Below, piece by piece: positions 1 to 13,700 of a DNA stretch of 64,000 bases. The notes under the pieces were generated by a model. That model had not been told where the DNA came from and searched no databases. It saw only the letters and a program-made list of their open reading frames with translations. The stretch is from Xanthostigma xanthostigma (taxonomy: Eukaryota; Arthropoda; Insecta; Raphidioptera; Raphidiidae). The first letter of the stretch is position 1; each line of letters starts with the position of its first letter. The stretch covers positions 26,923,501 to 26,987,500 of the forward strand of contig OY754464.1 in the NCBI GenBank assembly GCA_963575645.1. The letters run 5' to 3'. The position numbers and the translations under genes are program-made.

Positions 1-760
1 TCTACTTGGCTCGCGCAGACCAGACTAGCAGTGTCTATTGAGATGTCAATGCTTTTTTATAAAATGTTTTATTTTTCAATTTTTACTTTATTATTATTAT
101 TATGATTATTATTACTATTATTATTATATGAAATATTCTCTGAATTTCACGGAGTTAACCTGGATACCGAGTTTAGTAAATCTACATTTAATGTAATTAG
201 AAAGTTTTTTGTACGACTGGTTTTTTTTGCAAATGTTACAGGAATCAATTTGCTCATACAAAATACTTTCATATTTAATGTAATAATTGTTACTTATTAT
301 GTACCCAGAGCAGAATGACCGTAGGCGCCATTGTAGCGAATTTCGAAAACGAATGTTATTACAATTTGTTGAAAAATAAATTTAAACATAGTGACAGAAT
401 ATATTATTAATTATTGTCACCAGACGTCCTTTTTTGCAAGGACATGTCCTTTTTTTCAACGATTCGAAGGAGCGTCCTTTTTCCCACTTAAAATGTCCTT
501 TATTTCATGAACGTAAAACCCAAATATATTTCAAATCTTTCGCAGACTTTGGAATCGTCATGTTAATTGGTCACATACCTTCAGCACATTTCAGTACGTT
601 TTTTTGGCCAAAGGTGACTCTATCTTCATTGTAAATGATCATCTCATAGGTCATCTCAGTTCATTCGGTTGTTTAAATTTTTAAGTACAAGTGCAAGTAC
701 AAAAAAAATTCAGTCAAATAACCTATTATAAATAGGTTATTTGACTGAATTTTTTTATAA

Positions 761-991
761 ATAATTACTTTATTTATTTATTTAAGTATGCTTACGGAAC
801 TTATATGGTAAAAATAAATATTCTAAAAAATATTTGGAGCATAAGCTTTCATTATAAAAAAATTCAGTCAAATAGGTTATTTGACTGAATTTTTTTATAA
901 TGAAAGCTTATGCTCCAAATATTTTTTAGAATATTTATTTTTACCATATAAGTTCCGTAAGCATACTTAAATAAATAAATAAAGTAATTAT
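761..991. repeat. perfect 114-bp-arm palindrome
   Basis: Arms 761-874 and 878-991 are exact reverse complements around GGT. A smaller palindrome at about 706-752 uses the same ATTCAGTCAAATA end motif, so the motif occurs at least four times, in both orientations. No terminal target duplication is clear. Confidence 0.85.
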
Positions 992-1570
992 TTTTAATCT
1001 ATGTGTCACATGGCTTCAAACATCGCAATAATAAGTGCCTTATGGCAAATACAAATAAAAAACTCGGGTCGCAGTAGCAAAACCCTGCCGACAATATAGT
1101 GTATTTGCTAATACAAGCCTTATAGCTTTATTTTTTAACTTAAATTGTCAATCCAACGTCTACACCAAATTAAATACATCCTTTACTATGTCAAACTAGT
1201 GTTTTCGTAAAAATTTGTAAGTCCGGTCCTGTCAGGCTGATTTTATAAAAACTTTAGAAGCACATTTTTTTGTTTACTACAGGGTTAAATTTCAATTTTG
1301 AAACGATTCTGAGAATTTTTCCGGTATCTTTGGGCCCAAAAACTTTTTTCAGGAAGCTATGAAACGTCGGCAAATTTTGGTCCGACAAATATGGAAAATA
1401 CACTAATAATAATTTAATTTCATTCCAGGAACCTACAAGTAGGTACCTATAGGGTCGCAATACGTCAGTTGTAGGCATTTTTATTATGTAACCATAACAA
1501 CATAGCTTAGATAACTTACAAGGTACAAAACGCTATTTTTCAAGTCTGTTTTTTGACAGTAGGTATTGGT

Positions 1571-2078
1571 CAGCGTTGCCAGACGTCCCGATTTTGGCGG
1601 GATGTCTCGATTTTGGCGGGATGTCCCGATTTTTAAATCAAAATTAAATGTCCCGCGCGGGACAGGCTCAGTCCCGCTATTCGGGGATAACTCGACCGTG
1701 CGCGCAGCGTGCTGAGGAAGCGTGGGTGGGTGGCACAGACATGTGAGTACTGGCCGCCCGCCCGGCGCGTAATGAAGATAAGAGCGCGAATAAGACTCAA
1801 CTATTTAGCGATAGGGTAAATCTGATTTAAAATATTATATTTTTTCTTATTAATTATTATCGATGACACGATATCTAATATATATTATATTTTTATTAAA
1901 ATACATTTTCTATTGTCACGTAAACATAATTTTAATTCAAATAAAAAGATAAATATTTGAAAACTTCTGATTATATACGTTTTTTTACTATGTCCCGCTT
2001 TCGACGAAAGAATCCCGCTGTTTTCACTCAAAGAGTTCCAAAATCCCGACTTGGCAAAAAAAAAAACTGGCAACGCTG
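1571..2078. mobile_element. hAT MITE
   Basis: Terminal inverted repeat CAGCGTTGCCAG / CTGGCAACGCTG, flanked on both sides by the 8-bp duplication GTATTGGT (1563-1570, 2079-2086). Internally rich in GTCCCG. Length and 8-bp duplication are diagnostic of hAT; no transposase is left. Confidence 0.88.
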
Positions 2079-2108
2079 GTATTGGTAGATAATATAAACG
2101 CGTAAAGT

Positions 2109-2884
2109 TGGATTGCCCTGCACATAAAAATGTCCACAACTTTGACATTTTTTGAGCACTAACGAAATAATTTTGTGATTTAGCAGCACTAACGAAGCAC
2201 TAACGATTGGCATAAAAAAATATTGAAAAATCCATTTTTATGTGGGCAATCTAACTTGACGTCAAGTAAGATTGCCCACATAAAAATGCCCACTACTTTC
2301 TCATTTTTTGAGCACTAACGAAATAATTTTGAGATTTAGCAGCACTAACGAAGCACTAACGATTGGCATATAAAAAATTCAAAAATCCATTTTTATGTGG
2401 GCAATCTTACTTGACGTCAAGCTAGATTGCCCACATAAAAATGTCCACAACTTTGACATTTTTTGAGCACTAACGAAATAATTTTGGGGTTTAGCAGCAC
2501 TAACGAAGCACTAACGATTGGCATAAAAAAAATTCAAAAATCCATTTTTATGTGGGCAATCTTACTTGACGTCAAGCTAGATTGCCCACATAAAAATGTC
2601 CACAACTTTGGACATTTTTTGAGCACTAACGACGAAATTTTGGGGTTTTACAGCACTAACGGAGCACTAACGATTGGCATAAATAAAAGTCCAAAATAAG
2701 TGTCGGTACCCGTGGGCAATCTAACTTGACGTCAAGTTAGATTGCCCACATAAAAATGTCCACAACTTTGACATTTTTTGAGCACTAACGAAATAATTTT
2801 GGGGTTTTACAGCACTAACGAAGCACTAACGATTGGCATAAAAAAAAATTCAAAATTCTGTCATGGGCAATCTAACTTGACGTA
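2109..2884. repeat. tandem array of five about 155-bp units
   Basis: Each unit runs from GATTGCCCACATAAAAATG to its inverted copy CATTTTTATGTGGGCAATC, with GAGCACTAACG repeats inside. Units meet at the palindrome ACTTGACGTCAAG (about 2254, 2409, 2564, 2724, and a variant at 2874). Each unit is thus MITE-like, but they are joined head to tail. Confidence 0.85.
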
Positions 2885-4337
2885 CGTTTTTTGTGGCGAT
2901 AATTTCGTTTAATACCTTCCTAAATAAAGAGCTATAAATTAAATTTTAATCATATACTTTTATTCTATACTGACCATAGGAATAAAATCGCAATCGAACC
3001 ATTAGTGTTCAAACATATACTTGTCTTTTTTTACGCTGTAAGCATTGGCGTATCCACGAGAGCAAAACAGGCACGGGAAACCCGGCTTAAGAAATTTCTA
3101 ATTCGCCCCTTCCTGGGCCAAAAGCTGGGTACCCCCATGTTAACGTCATAGAAAAAGACAAAGTTTTTGAAACAGAGATACTTTATTCAGATTGAATTGG
3201 ATTGAATGCAAGTACATCAACCAATCCTATCATCGGAGAAATCAGGGAATTACATCGAAGAAAGAGACGCAAATATATTTTCGATACGCTTTGTTGCGTT
3301 CACTCACCGCACATTGAGTAGATAGGCAATGATTCATATAGTTAATTAATAGGTGTATATGATTTTAATTCAAATGAAATTTAGTTTTTACTGGTCTCAC
3401 TAACATTTCTTGTAATATTAAATTATAATGTAATTTTTTTTAAATCAGTAAGAACATATGTAAATGGGATTTTCCCCATGACAGATTTTGCTGTATTTTT
3501 CTCATATACATATGATTTTTCTCAGCGCCCCCCTACCCTCGCCCCTAAAACTTATCATGTGAGTTCTCTTGTGTATTAGCATTTTTTAAATTTCTTTCCT
3601 ATCATTTCCACTATCCTTATGATTCAGAGGCCAGGGATTATCATAGGCGTCCACAAAATTTTAGTCATAGTTGATACAGTTTTTTAGTAATAGCAGAGAT
3701 AACCATAATAGTAAGTATTTGTATTTCAAATACTTATAAAAAGTATTTTTTACAAGTATATGCATGAAAAGTATGCTGTTAATTACTATGTAATTCGAAA
3801 TAAAATTGCTTTAAAATAAAGTTTATATTTAAATTAGTTAAATTACTTTTACATTTAATTAATTACGTTTCCTCGTTTCCTGACATTTTTTAGTTAACAA
3901 AACATTGATTTGGCAACATTGGATGTTGCCACTTGCCCTACCTATTTTTAAGAGGTTGAGGTGTTTACGTTACGTTTTGTTATGAATGATCTCATAATTA
4001 AAGAAAATTGTAATGGGCGATGGCCCATGTGAGTGTATGTTATATTGAAAGATGAATCTCATTTTTATTTTAAATTTAAGAGTTTTTCAATATTAGTAAT
4101 TAAAAGTTAATTATAATAATATAATAAAATACTTAAGTGACGCCAAAAAGTTTGTAGGTATGTGTGTTAATTGCAAAAATGAAATGCTTCAATAATGGGC
4201 GTTAACCACATTCTATTAACGAAATATTTTTGATATTCAAATCGCAACATTTATTTCTGTTTAATTAATTGGTATACAAATTAACTTTTATAAATGTGAA
4301 ACGAAGACTATAATTTATAAATAGAAAATTGATAAAC

Positions 4338-4370
4338 TATAAAATTCCCTTGATGTTGCTGAGTTCAGAG
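4338..4370 (+). promoter_or_regulatory. candidate Mcr core promoter (TATA + initiator)
   Basis: TATAAA lies at 4338-4343 and a TCAGA initiator-like sequence at 4365-4369, about 29 bases apart, the usual insect spacing. It would give a 5' UTR of about 78 nt before the ATG at 4445. That leader has one upstream ATG (4388) followed at once by TAG. Against this, TTGCAG at 4434-4439 could be a 3' splice site, which would put the real promoter further upstream. Confidence 0.3.
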
Positions 4371-4444
4371 TAATTTGAATAATAAATATGTAGCTCTAAT
4401 CGTGTGTTTGTGTTTACCAAATACCTATTTTTATTGCAGTAAAA

Positions 4445-4710
4445 ATGGGGAGACACTGTGGAACAACATTTATTTTAAAGACAACTGTGCTTTTGCTACT
4501 GTCAATGTACAGTGAAACTGTTAATTCACAATTCAATAATAATAGTTACGGGTATAATTTCGATAACCAAAATCAGTTCACAAGCACATCAACGCCAAGA
4601 CCGGGTTGGAGACAGAATCAGAATCGAGGATATTTAAACCCAAATGAATACAATTTTCCAGGAGCTGGAGGTCCGCTTAATGATAACAATGCGATTATAA
4701 ATTATGAAGC
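4445..4710 (+). CDS. Mcr: Mcr coding exon 1: signal peptide and low-complexity N-terminus
   Basis: Encodes MGRHCGTTFILKTTVLLLLS and onward: a basic start, a hydrophobic core and a likely cleavage near TVNS-Q. An Asn/Gly/Gln-rich stretch follows before the first macroglobulin domain, which begins in the next exon with TYFIVASRMVRPGQIYKLFV. The exon ends in phase 2 at a GTGAGT donor. Confidence 0.9.
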
Positions 4711-7700
4711 GTGAGTATTCATTTGTTTTTATTATTTATTGAGGCAACAATGAACAAAGTGACATTTACGGGATTGTCATTTGTTTATGTAAAACCAAAA
4801 CAACTGATGAATCTCTTTTCAATCAATTTCCTTGAATAGTCGGTTATTTTATGAAAACGCTGTAAAATCAAACAAATGACGAATTCCGTAGAAGCTTGGA
4901 CTTAGCGATTTCAAGTTGTTGTCATTGTGATCATGCCTATTTATGTAGTTATTGTATAATTTAATTAGTATCTGTATCACATAATAGTTTTATTTATATT
5001 TTTAGTACTTACTTTATTGTTGCATCACGAATGGTCCGCCCTGGTCAGATTTACAAATTATTCGTAACGGTTTATGAAGTTCCATTACCAATCACCGTTC
5101 GAGCGTCGATTCAACGGAACGGTGTAGAATTGACTGATGATAGTAAAAGTGTAAAAGAGGGAATCCCAGAGACATTGATTATGAGAGTTAGTATTTTTAT
5201 TTTATATTATTTATAAATATAACGAATTTTTAAAGCAGTATGGATATATACAGTATGTAAACACGTAAGGTGCACATAGGGAAATTAACATAGGGAAAAA
5301 ATGACGATCAGAGTGAGCCTTGAAATCTTGTTTTTCAATTTGACAGATAATATTCTTTTACAAAATGAATCTGTATACTACCGAAGAAAATATTCAAATG
5401 ATTACAACATAATCGGACTTTTTTTATTAATGGGACATTAAATTCCCAAAAATACTTAAATATGGTGCGAGATCAAATATCTCCGCCTATTCGTGTTGAA
5501 GCTAAAGACATTGGGTCACTGATTTACTGACGCGCATACGTCATACCAGTCAGACAATTTTTGAATGAAATGTTTCCAAACAGATGGAGTTTTATTTTTG
5601 TACAAAAAAATTGAAATAATGATTTATAAGAGTTTTTTATTATTAAAAAAGCCAAGTAAAAAAAAAAATAAATCAAAATAACATAGAAATCCTCAAGATT
5701 ACCACGATAATTCAATAGAAATAGCAATTAATGCAGTCATGCCTAACTCTGATCCATGTATTTTTTCCCAATGCTAATTTCCCTATGTGCACCTTACGCG
5801 TTTACATACTGTATGTAGTAATTGTATACCTTGTTATGTAGTACACGGGTGTAAATAATAGAAATTGTTTTTGTGTAGGTGCCACCGACAAGTGTACCGG
5901 GAGAATATAAACTTCGTATAGAAGGTCTTTATGATCATCTATTGGGCGGGGTGTCATTTTATAATGAGACCGTATTAACGTTTTCTCAACGTTCAATGAC
6001 GATCTTCATTCAACTGGATAAACCTGTGTATAAACAAGGAGATCTTGGTAAGAAAACTATCATTTAGAAATATTGAAATATAAAAAGAGTGTGTGCTTAA
6101 TTAAGACCACGCGGTAGATGTAAAATTTCTGAAATACATACCCAACCATAGATGGTAGAGCCAACTAAAAATAACCATAGATGGCGGTGCATCTCATAAT
6201 TAGTACATTGACTTGTTTATAACGATTTTTTTTAAATTCTAGTTCGTTTTCGAGCAATACCAATTAATACCGAACTACGGCCTTTCGATGATACTGTCGA
6301 CGTGTATATGTTGGACCCTAGCAGACATATAATGCGCCGTTGGCTGTCTCGTCAATCTAATCTCGGTACGGTGAGCTTAAACTATCCGTTATCTGATCAA
6401 CCAGTTTTTGGCGAATGGCGCGTTCAGGTCATAGCACAAGGTCAAGTGGAAGAAGCACCGTTTTTGGTGGAAGAATATTATCAGACCCGTTTTGAGGTAT
6501 GGAAAATATTAAATAACCATTTTTGATTCTCTGACATGCTATCTTTTTTTAAACTTACATAAAAATAGAAATATCACCTATTTTGAAACGCTTTCTGTTA
6601 TTCTTCAAATGAAAACAAAAATCAAATTAATTTTTAATATTGTCATGCTGGGCGCAGAACGCATTGTCAAAAAATCTAGTTGGGCAATAACCTTAGAATG
6701 TGACCACACATATTGCTCCATAGGAAAAACGTTGTAGAACTATAATATAATAATTCATGTAGAAAATTAATGGATCGATTGAAACGAGATTTTGTTTTAA
6801 AACTGTCTATACATGTATTTAACATAGCATTTGATAGTTTCCACTTCGAAACACATTTCTAGACATTTTAATCGACATTTAGCTTGAAACGTTTTTTCTC
6901 TGTGTAGATCAGGTATTTATTTTTATGAGTACAATCTAATGTTCTACATAACAAAGAGTTTCACAACGATATTAGACTGTTTCTGCATATATATAAAACT
7001 ATTATTATATTATTACAGTCTTACGTCATGAACTCAGCAATCCATCAACTAGAATTTGTTAAATAATAAGTAAATTTATTTCTTTAGGTAAATGTTACGA
7101 TGCCACCGTTTTTCTTCAACAACGACCAGTACATATTTGGTACAGTGTGTGCCAATTACACTCACGGAGCTCCAGTCAAAGGTAATCTTACTTTGAAGGC
7201 AACCATTCGTCCGATAAGACCTCACAATTTACCTGAATATTACACCGACACAAGAGCAGTAGAACGTTTTTTCGATTTTGTAAGTAAAACATTACTTTTA
7301 ATATATTTCGGTGTGTTCGTTGGCTTCTTCTTTTTTGAAGATTTCCATTAAAATGATGGGAGCGCATGCGTTCATAATTTAAAAAAAAAATTACATACGC
7401 GTTCATTATTTTGATAGAAATTAAAAAAAAAAAAAAGAAACCGGTGAACACGCCTATTAGTTTAATATCTCTGTTTAGTATTTATTTAAAATGTACTTTT
7501 TTTTTAATATTTAGAATGAACTCTATCCATTTTGGATGCCAAGACCTGAATATTCATACAACCGAGTTCCAGTAATGCAATTTGTAAGTATTTTATAATT
7601 TACACAAAAGTAGAAATACATTAAACCAAATTTCAGCTCGATGCCTTTATTTAGACCAGAGAAATATAGCTGTGACAGACAAGCGAGTGATCTAATGAAG

Positions 7701-10700
7701 ATTCCATTTTTAAACGCTTTTATTTAGCTTGATTCCGTATTTTTCTTTATTTGTTTCTTTGTTTCAAGTCTTGGGACAGCTTTTTCAACTACTTCCCGTT
7801 ATCCGATTGAGTTGAAATTTTACATAGGTATCTAGTTCTGATGACAATACAATATTATTGTAGCTAACTGACCGGTCCGGCTTTCATCCGGTTGCAAATC
7901 GTACTTTTAATAAAGCAGACTGAAAACTTAAAAACAAAAATAGGTAAAAAAAACTTTTAAGTTAAACGCTTTTATTGTAATATCGATAATGCACTAAAAA
8001 CTAGAAAATAAATATGAGTCACCATACGGGGCTTTGATTAAACTAAAATAAAATCGTGGAGGGCATTTATAGTTACATTATGGTCGAAGATGACAGTCGA
8101 AAGCTAAATATTAATACCCAATCTCAAACAAATGAAAGTTTTCTACTAAATGCTCCCACTATTTTATTTTAGTTTAATCAAAAGCCCCTATGGTGACTCA
8201 TATTTATTTTCTAATTTTTAGTACATTTCGATTGTACAATAAAAGCGTTTAACTTAAAAGCTTTTTTACCTATTTTTATTTCTTTTTGAGTTTGAGTGGC
8301 GCGGTAATTTTTACAACACAAGTTGTTTAAAACGGTTATTAAACGGTTTTAATAAACAATATTTTTACCCGTCGACTAAAAAACGGAAAGGTTATGATTC
8401 AAACTTATGCCGGACTTCTATTCAGGATTCATTTTTTTTCATTCCGCAACCGACATTCCCGTATTATCTGATCTATCGATCCAATTTAATCGGAACTGTA
8501 CAATACAAATGTTTGACGAGGGAAATTCTAATTTAAGTTTCTTTTTAGTTTGACGGTGTTTACACGTTCCGATATCCGATGTCGGAACTGACGCAGTATA
8601 TTTCAACGATGGAAGGAATGGAAGTAACGATCACAGCGCGTGTTGGAGACCGCTTTCTCGACGATATAATTGAAGGATATTCCACAACTCGTATTTACAA
8701 TTCATCTATTAAGATCGCGTTCCTCGGCGGCAGCCCTCAAGTTATTAAACCGGCCATGCCGTTTAATGTTTATGTTAGTATTTAAAGCTTTTATAACAAT
8801 TCAAATTGCTTATGGTCTCAGCTGTTGAGCGGCTATATAAATTAGTGTTGCCACGAATAGTGATTTTGCCGAATACCGAATATTCGGCCATGTTCTCGGC
8901 CGAAGCGCCGAATATTCGGCGGCCGAATGTTCGGCTAATTATTTGTACATTTCGCGGGTGATAGGTTACGACTTGTCCCATTACGAAGCGTGCGGTAGTA
9001 ACGCTGCGGGCGTATTTGTTTCATTTGCGCAACTAAACTGTGTCACGACACGCATTATTTGTTCATTGTTACATCAAATTGTGTTATTAATAGTCCTTAT
9101 TACTAAAAAATATCACTGTTCGATCACTGAAAGCTGTACAAAATAATACTATTTAAGAAAAAAATCGCATATTTTTGAGTAATATGTGCGTTTTTCCCCA
9201 CGATTTGATATTTGGTATTCGGCCGAATAGTACGCAACATTCAGCCGAATACCGAATATTAAAAAAGTAGCCGAATAGGCCGAATACCGAATAGTAGCCG
9301 AATATTCGTGGCATCTCTAATATAAATGCCTATTTGCTTTCTAGTTGGTAGCTGCTTTCCATGACGATTCGCCTTTACCGCCGCACCATTTGCAATTCAG
9401 CCGAATGGAGCTAAACGTCAACGTGGACATGAGCTCCGGAGGACGACGCGTGCTGCCGCCACAAGAACTTCGCATGTCGGCAGAAAAAGAAGGCGTTTGG
9501 GAAACAACTATCGACCTGCGAAGTCAATTTGGTATTTTATTCACTAATTATTCTTCACCCGCGACTTCGTTAACGTTAATGTCGATTTTGACAGAACCCG
9601 AGTCCAGACTTCAATGGTCTTCGAGTAACCCAAAGCACAATATTTCGCACGTTGAAAACAATAGTGACACTATACAAAAAAGTTAACTTTTCACCTTTTG
9701 TAAGATTCATGTTTTACTGCAAGAGTGTCACTATACGAAAATTTCCGTTTGCTCATAAATCCACTTATTTCCGCTAGATTGAGCTAGTGTCACTTTATAT
9801 TTTGGAAGAATTGCCCATGGTCCTGTATGATATAACGACACTATTTTAATTGTGTCAAAGCAGTTGTTTGGTACGTACATCGCTGTAAGTGAAAAAGTGA
9901 CACATTTTGTTAAATGACAGTTTACTGATTACAGTTGCTACAAAAATTAATGCAAGTAAGTAAATACATAAAATGACACATTTTGTTTAGTGACACTTTT
10001 TGCAGTTGAAGTCTCCAATTTACTGGTTATAGGTTATGACAACAATGACACTAAACAAAAAATTATTGTTGAAAGGTCTTTTTTTTAATAACTTTATTTT
10101 TAACATTGTGGTCAACAAATAAATTAAAACAATAATAAATTGTTTCATTATTAACAAAACAATCTCTATAAACAGTATTTAAATAGTAACTTTTTTAGAA
10201 CAAAACAATATTATTAAAACTAAAAAGTGCTCTACTGTAAAATGTAATTTTGACGTGATAACGTCTTATAAATTGATGAATCACCAATCTTATAAATTGA
10301 TAAAACACCGGCTGCATGCACGAAAAAGTGTAACGGTCGTAACGTTCCTAACGTTCGTAACGCGTAACGTTCCGCCTGACCCTGTGCGTGCTTTTTGCTA
10401 ATTTCTCGCTCAATTTAAATCAGATCGGTTTGAAACCAGTCTTAAACGAACGAGGAGAACATTTTACATAGATTTCGTATAACAGAATTTGCCTAAACAG
10501 TTTTTTATACAAATTTATATAGAAAAATAGCTGTATAAAATATAAATGCAATGTTGTCTAATGCATGGCGCGACGCGGTCGGTCGTCTTTGTTTGCCGTA
10601 CATGGAAATTAGAATATAACGTATGTCGTCTTAACATGAAAACGGCTGCATTTCTAATGTTTAATTCAATTTTTTGACATTAGTATTTTGTGAAATGCAA

Positions 10701-13700
10701 CGCCTTCTAAGTTAAGTATTGGAATAACTAATTATTATTAGAACATAATACTTTGACAGTTGCAAACGTCACTTTTGACATTTCTTATCATTCCGACACC
10801 AAGGATAAGCGGATTGAAACCAAATTTTGGGAGGTTTAGGTTATGTATTACGGAATACGTTATCACGTAAAACTATCGTCCGTAAACCGACTTTACAGAC
10901 AACCAATTTTTTTGCTTAATGTCACTTTTGTTTTCAACGTGCGATTTGTATATCGCGTAATAAATACATTGTTTTGTTGCAACTTGCGAGATGAAATTTT
11001 AATAATTGTTTCTGCTGTTTTTAGCGGCGCAAGGCGGTGGCGGCGAAGGAAGCAGAAGGCAGATTAAAGATTTGTTGAAAACTGTTCAGTCGGTGCGATT
11101 AACCGCTTATTTTAAAGATGGCACCGGACAAAGGGCGCAAACAGAAGCAATATTTATATCGCACTTTTCTCCAACTAATCACCACATAAAAATATCGACT
11201 TCGACTCGTAATGCCAAAGTACGTTATAAAAATAATCATGGTTTGATACAAGGGATGAGCATTCGAAAACATTGATGTTTTAATTCTGATATAGATGTTT
11301 GACAACCAATGTTTTTGTAACGTCAATAAGGTTAAATCTCACTATAAGCTTTTAACCCTTTGACTGCTCCAGACGTATATATACTACTAGCGGCCCGGTA
11401 CGTGCTTCGCTACGTATAAAGTGAAATAATAAAAAAAATTAATTGGAACATCAAATTCATTTATTCAAACAAAAAAATATTTTATTAATTGCTAGCTATT
11501 TTAAAATATACATGTGCGTATATGTGTGTATGGAAATATATATGACTGCATACGTCAATATGTATAAAAATGTCATTAAATAATTCATTTTTATATTGAC
11601 GTGCTTCCATCTGTTACAAAAGAATAAAACACCCATATGCACACAATATGTTTTTTTCAAATAAAGAAACACACATACATACATGTAATTCACTTCAACA
11701 GTTCAAAACTTACCGTTTGTGTAAATGTATTTGACAATTTAATTAAAAAAAAGCCTGTAAAGGCTCGCTAAAAAACTGAGAAAAGTACACGCACACATAT
11801 ACATAGTACATTTGAACAATTCAAGACTCACCGTTTGTATGAATGCACTCAACAATATGTTCAAAAATATAAGCACAAAGCAATAATTATCGCTGACAAT
11901 TTGCTTTAATCGAAGCACGTCCAAAATGAAATGACCGCATGAATGACATAACAATACTGTCAACCCTGAAAAAAGTTTCAATTTGACAGCAAAATCCCCA
12001 TTAACAAAATGATCCGCCATTTATTGAATTCATTTGTTACAAAAAATGTGATAAATGAAGAACCGCTCGACCGATTTTGTGAAAACTTCACATAAACCAT
12101 CTACTAAATAGTCCGAACAAAGCCTAAACATTTGGTTTGGATAGGTGAGCCCGTTCTTGAGTTATAAAATTACAACGAAAAGTGGCATTGATTTTTATAG
12201 ATATAGATTACCTGGATTCCTGCTCCCGCCGTATATTTACGTTTTTTCAAAAAAATGGTGGCAACCCTAGTTAGAACACAAATCCTAAACATTGTTGCGT
12301 TTTTTTTTTCTTTTAAAATCAGTGTGTCACTGCTTCAGACGTATCTATATGGAATAGACGAAAAAATTGCGCACACAGCATGCACTCTCATAATATAAAT
12401 GCGCAGTGAAAAGGTTAAATGAGTTTAATCTATCATGTATGTAATGAAAATGTAAGATAGTACCTTGCTGGAAGATAACATAATTGTGTATATTTGCTTG
12501 ACTTACATCAACACTTCACAAACATCGGTACCTGATGTTTTGCAAGTGATCATCCGATGTTTTTGACATCGATGGTTTGATTCGATATATCATTCGATGT
12601 TGACATCAATGTTTTGTTTTTGTTTCGATGCTCATCCATAATTGAAACCAAATTAAAATACTGAATTTAGTTGGGTTTTATTTTTTAACAATACACGTTT
12701 GAAAATTAATAAAGTATAAAAATCTCAGTTATAAATACAATTTAATATTTATTAATAGAAGTTTTGTTTCAGAAATATGTATTGAAGGAGATTTATTTGG
12801 TTGAGGAACAATTGTTCCTCAACCAAATAAATCTTCAATTTAATATTTATCTTATTTTTAATGAATAGCAGGAAAAAACTAAACAATATTAAAATCGTAA
12901 ACTACAAAAAAATAAATAAATATTGAGATTATCCCGAAACTTTTTCACATTAGCGGCAATACGGGGGGGGGGGGATAGACCTATTATCACTTATGAAAGC
13001 TTACATGTTAAACAAAAAGTTTTAACTGAACATGTAGATCTACAATTTCTGGGAGGCTTGACGCTTCTGACGTGAATTATTCAATTAAACTCACACATAT
13101 ATGAAAGATCCGCATTTTTTAAATTTTAGGTAGGCGAATTTATTATTTTCCACGTGCAAACCAACTACTACATGGAAACGTTCGACTATGTGATTATGTC
13201 GAAAGGCATAGTGTTATTGGCCGGACAGGAGAGCGTGCGCGATATAATTCACACATTTGCCGTCACTCTTAGCGCCGAAATGGCACCGGCGGCCACTGTC
13301 GTCGTATGGATTGTGGGCCGACGCGGCGATGTTGTCGCCGACAGTCTTACGTTCCCGGTTAATGGCATTTCAAGAAATAACGTAAGTTTATACTGTAATA
13401 TAGGTCCTGAATCTCTCTACACGAGGGATATGTTCTCTTATAAACACTTTCACATTCCGCCTCCATTCGCTATGTGGATAACCTTGATTAGAATCAGGGC
13501 CGTATTATCACTCACCTACGGTAGCAACGCCATGACGTAGGGGTGGCAAGTTTAAGGCCGGCCACACATCAAGAAAACATGAAATGTGAAACAAGAAACA
13601 TGAAACACGTTTCATGAAATAAGTACACATGCCGTAAATGAGAATACGCACATCAACGAAATGTGTTTCATGTGACGTCATAGCGAGCAAATCCTGTAGA

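Larger units (their letters stand above)
1..4337. other. region upstream of Mcr: repeats, no gene
   Basis: AT-rich, with a (TTA)n microsatellite at about 87-128, a fragment with repeated GACGTCC/GTCCTTTTT at 420-500, and the elements listed separately (761-991, 1571-2078, 2109-2884). From 3040 to 3560 GC-richer patches (CCCCTTCCTGGGCC, CGCCCCCCTACCC) look like degraded repeat. No ORF in it resembles a protein family. Confidence 0.6.
11253..12637. mobile_element. outer inverted-repeat element with nested insertions (Mcr intron 9)
   Basis: GGATGAGCATTCGAAAACAT at left pairs with TTTGTTTCGATGCTCATCC at right, with further ATTGATGTT / AACATCAAT pairing. It contains the piggyBac-like element below. 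No transposase recognised. Confidence 0.55.

Noticed and set aside
2463-2699. Open frame of 78 codons
   Set aside because: Lies wholly in the tandem array and repeats its own peptide; a by-product of the repeat.
2109-2884. Regularly spaced repeats reminiscent of a CRISPR array
   Set aside because: The whole 155-bp unit is repeated, not a short repeat with unique spacers, and the genome is eukaryotic.
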